Shown here: one piece after another, positions 63,201 through 64,000 of the stretch
Layout: each line of letters opens with the position of its first letter
How positions within the stretch are numbered: position 1 is the stretch's first letter
Origin: Agelaius tricolor
Taxonomy: Eukaryota > Chordata > Aves > Passeriformes > Icteridae
Direction of reading: 5' to 3'
NCBI GenBank assembly: GCA_023055355.1
Contig: JALJCS010000001.1
Location: 24,365,881 to 24,429,880, forward strand
DNA length: 64,000 bases
Notes under the pieces: model-generated
The model's database searches: none
What the model was told of the DNA's origin: nothing
The model's input: only the letters and a program-made list of their open reading frames with translations
Position numbers and translations under genes: made by a program

Positions 63201-64000
63201 GTTACAAACCATCAGCGAGTGCTACAATATTCTTAAGCTTTCTGCCCTGAGTCTCCTTACTGGGTTGAATGAGCTAGGGGTTTTTGATCAGTTTTTTTGA
63301 TTGTTTTGCCTCTCTGTGGTTTGCCTCTTTTGCTTATCCTCGATAGTTTCAGCCTAACTTATTTACTAAATATAGCTGTGTCTTGTTGTTCTTTAACTGC
63401 TGGTTTCTTGATCCCTTTGCTGACTCTTTAATGGCTGCACTGCTCTGCTTTGCACGACTGTGCTGACCATAGGGAAGGACAGCCACCTTTCACCAAGTGT
63501 TTGGAGAATCCACCTTCTTTCTTTGGTTGGTGGTGTTCACTGCCTTCCTGCCCCATCTAGTGATGTGGAACGCATGCTCCAGTAGCTTCTTAAGCAAGAT
63601 GTTTTTGAGTATCTTGCCAAAGTAGGCTTACTCTTTGTATTTAATACCTCTTCTTTCTGGAGCTGCTTGTACTTGTCACTCTAAAGCATAATAGAAATGC
63701 AGTGTGAGGGACAAGAGCAGGAACAACAGCTGTGCACTGTAAAGGGATGTGACATATTTTGTACAATTACATGGAATTTTCTATGAATTAAATGGAAGAA
63801 ATATATACTCACTGTTGTCTGGTCACCTGGTTCTCTCATTTTGCTGAAGCTCCACCCATAGCTGTAAATGCAGAATTCCAGCCTGGAGTTGGTTCCCATT
63901 GCTCTGGCCAGTTTTGAGCTTAAAAAGTATGGCAGGGGGAGGCTGAAACCAGACTGGCTTATGTTTGATTGTATTTTGGATTTGTCTAAACAGTCTTAAG

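Larger units (their letters stand above)
56924..64000 (+). other. EML4: EML4 intron 1, 5' part
   Basis: The intron begins with GTGAGT at 56924-56929. It runs through the rest of the CpG island and then into ordinary AT-rich sequence. I looked for the start of EML4 exon 2 (known in mammals to encode the acidic, Ser-rich start of the coiled coil) and did not see it, which fits the very long first intron of this gene in human. Contents I can support are the G4 motif at 57077-57094, a POU octamer at 58283-58290, a CTCF-like site at 60281-60295, and a moderately GC-rich patch at about 60190-60430. The open frames in it (for example 57284-57808) look like compositional artefacts. Confidence 0.8.

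Noticed and set aside
57560..64000. EML4 exon 2
   Set aside because: Searched for the conserved start of the coiled-coil exon and did not find it; the first intron is very long in other vertebrates.

Overview
The window reads as vertebrate, almost certainly avian, nuclear DNA. It is AT-rich, has no dense coding, and carries one clear 5'-truncated CR1 LINE of the bird type (9643-9925, minus strand) ending in the CR1 8-bp terminal repeat. Long A/C-only or T/G-only runs (for example 1242-1330 and 35247-35318) resemble those common in songbird assemblies, so a passerine is my guess, at low confidence.

Only one gene can be supported: the first coding exon of EML4, a microtubule-associated WD-repeat protein, on the plus strand at 56899-56923. 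It encodes the EML4 N-terminus MDGFAGSL and stops after the first base of the next codon at a consensus GTGAGT donor. It lies inside a strong CpG-island promoter (about 56240-57560) with GC boxes, pentamer repeats, a G-quadruplex motif and an upstream out-of-frame ATG. The sequence from 56924 to the window end is the start of EML4 intron 1. Exon 2 was not found and should lie beyond 64000.

The first 56 kb is a gene desert. In human the gene upstream of EML4 is PKDCC, and I saw no PKDCC exon here. Open reading frames in this part are short, look unlike any protein I know, and are best read as chance. What can be supported is the CR1 copy, microsatellites and low-complexity tracts, small tandem duplications, an isolated CpG cluster at the left edge, two GC-rich stretches (25080-25460 and 28590-29660), and a notable number of perfect short inverted repeats. 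The best of these are two adjacent hairpins at 22473-22530, a 13-bp-arm hairpin at 12891-12921 and a 12-bp-arm hairpin at 46727-46757. Candidate regulatory DNA includes a cluster of POU octamers at 18241-18352, palindromic homeodomain or GATA-type sites, and a CTCF-like site in EML4 intron 1 at 60281-60295.

No operon, CRISPR array, rRNA, tRNA or mobile gene cassette was seen, and I found no new multi-gene system. The unexplained signals are structural (hairpins and palindromes) and regulatory, and all need comparison with other bird genomes.
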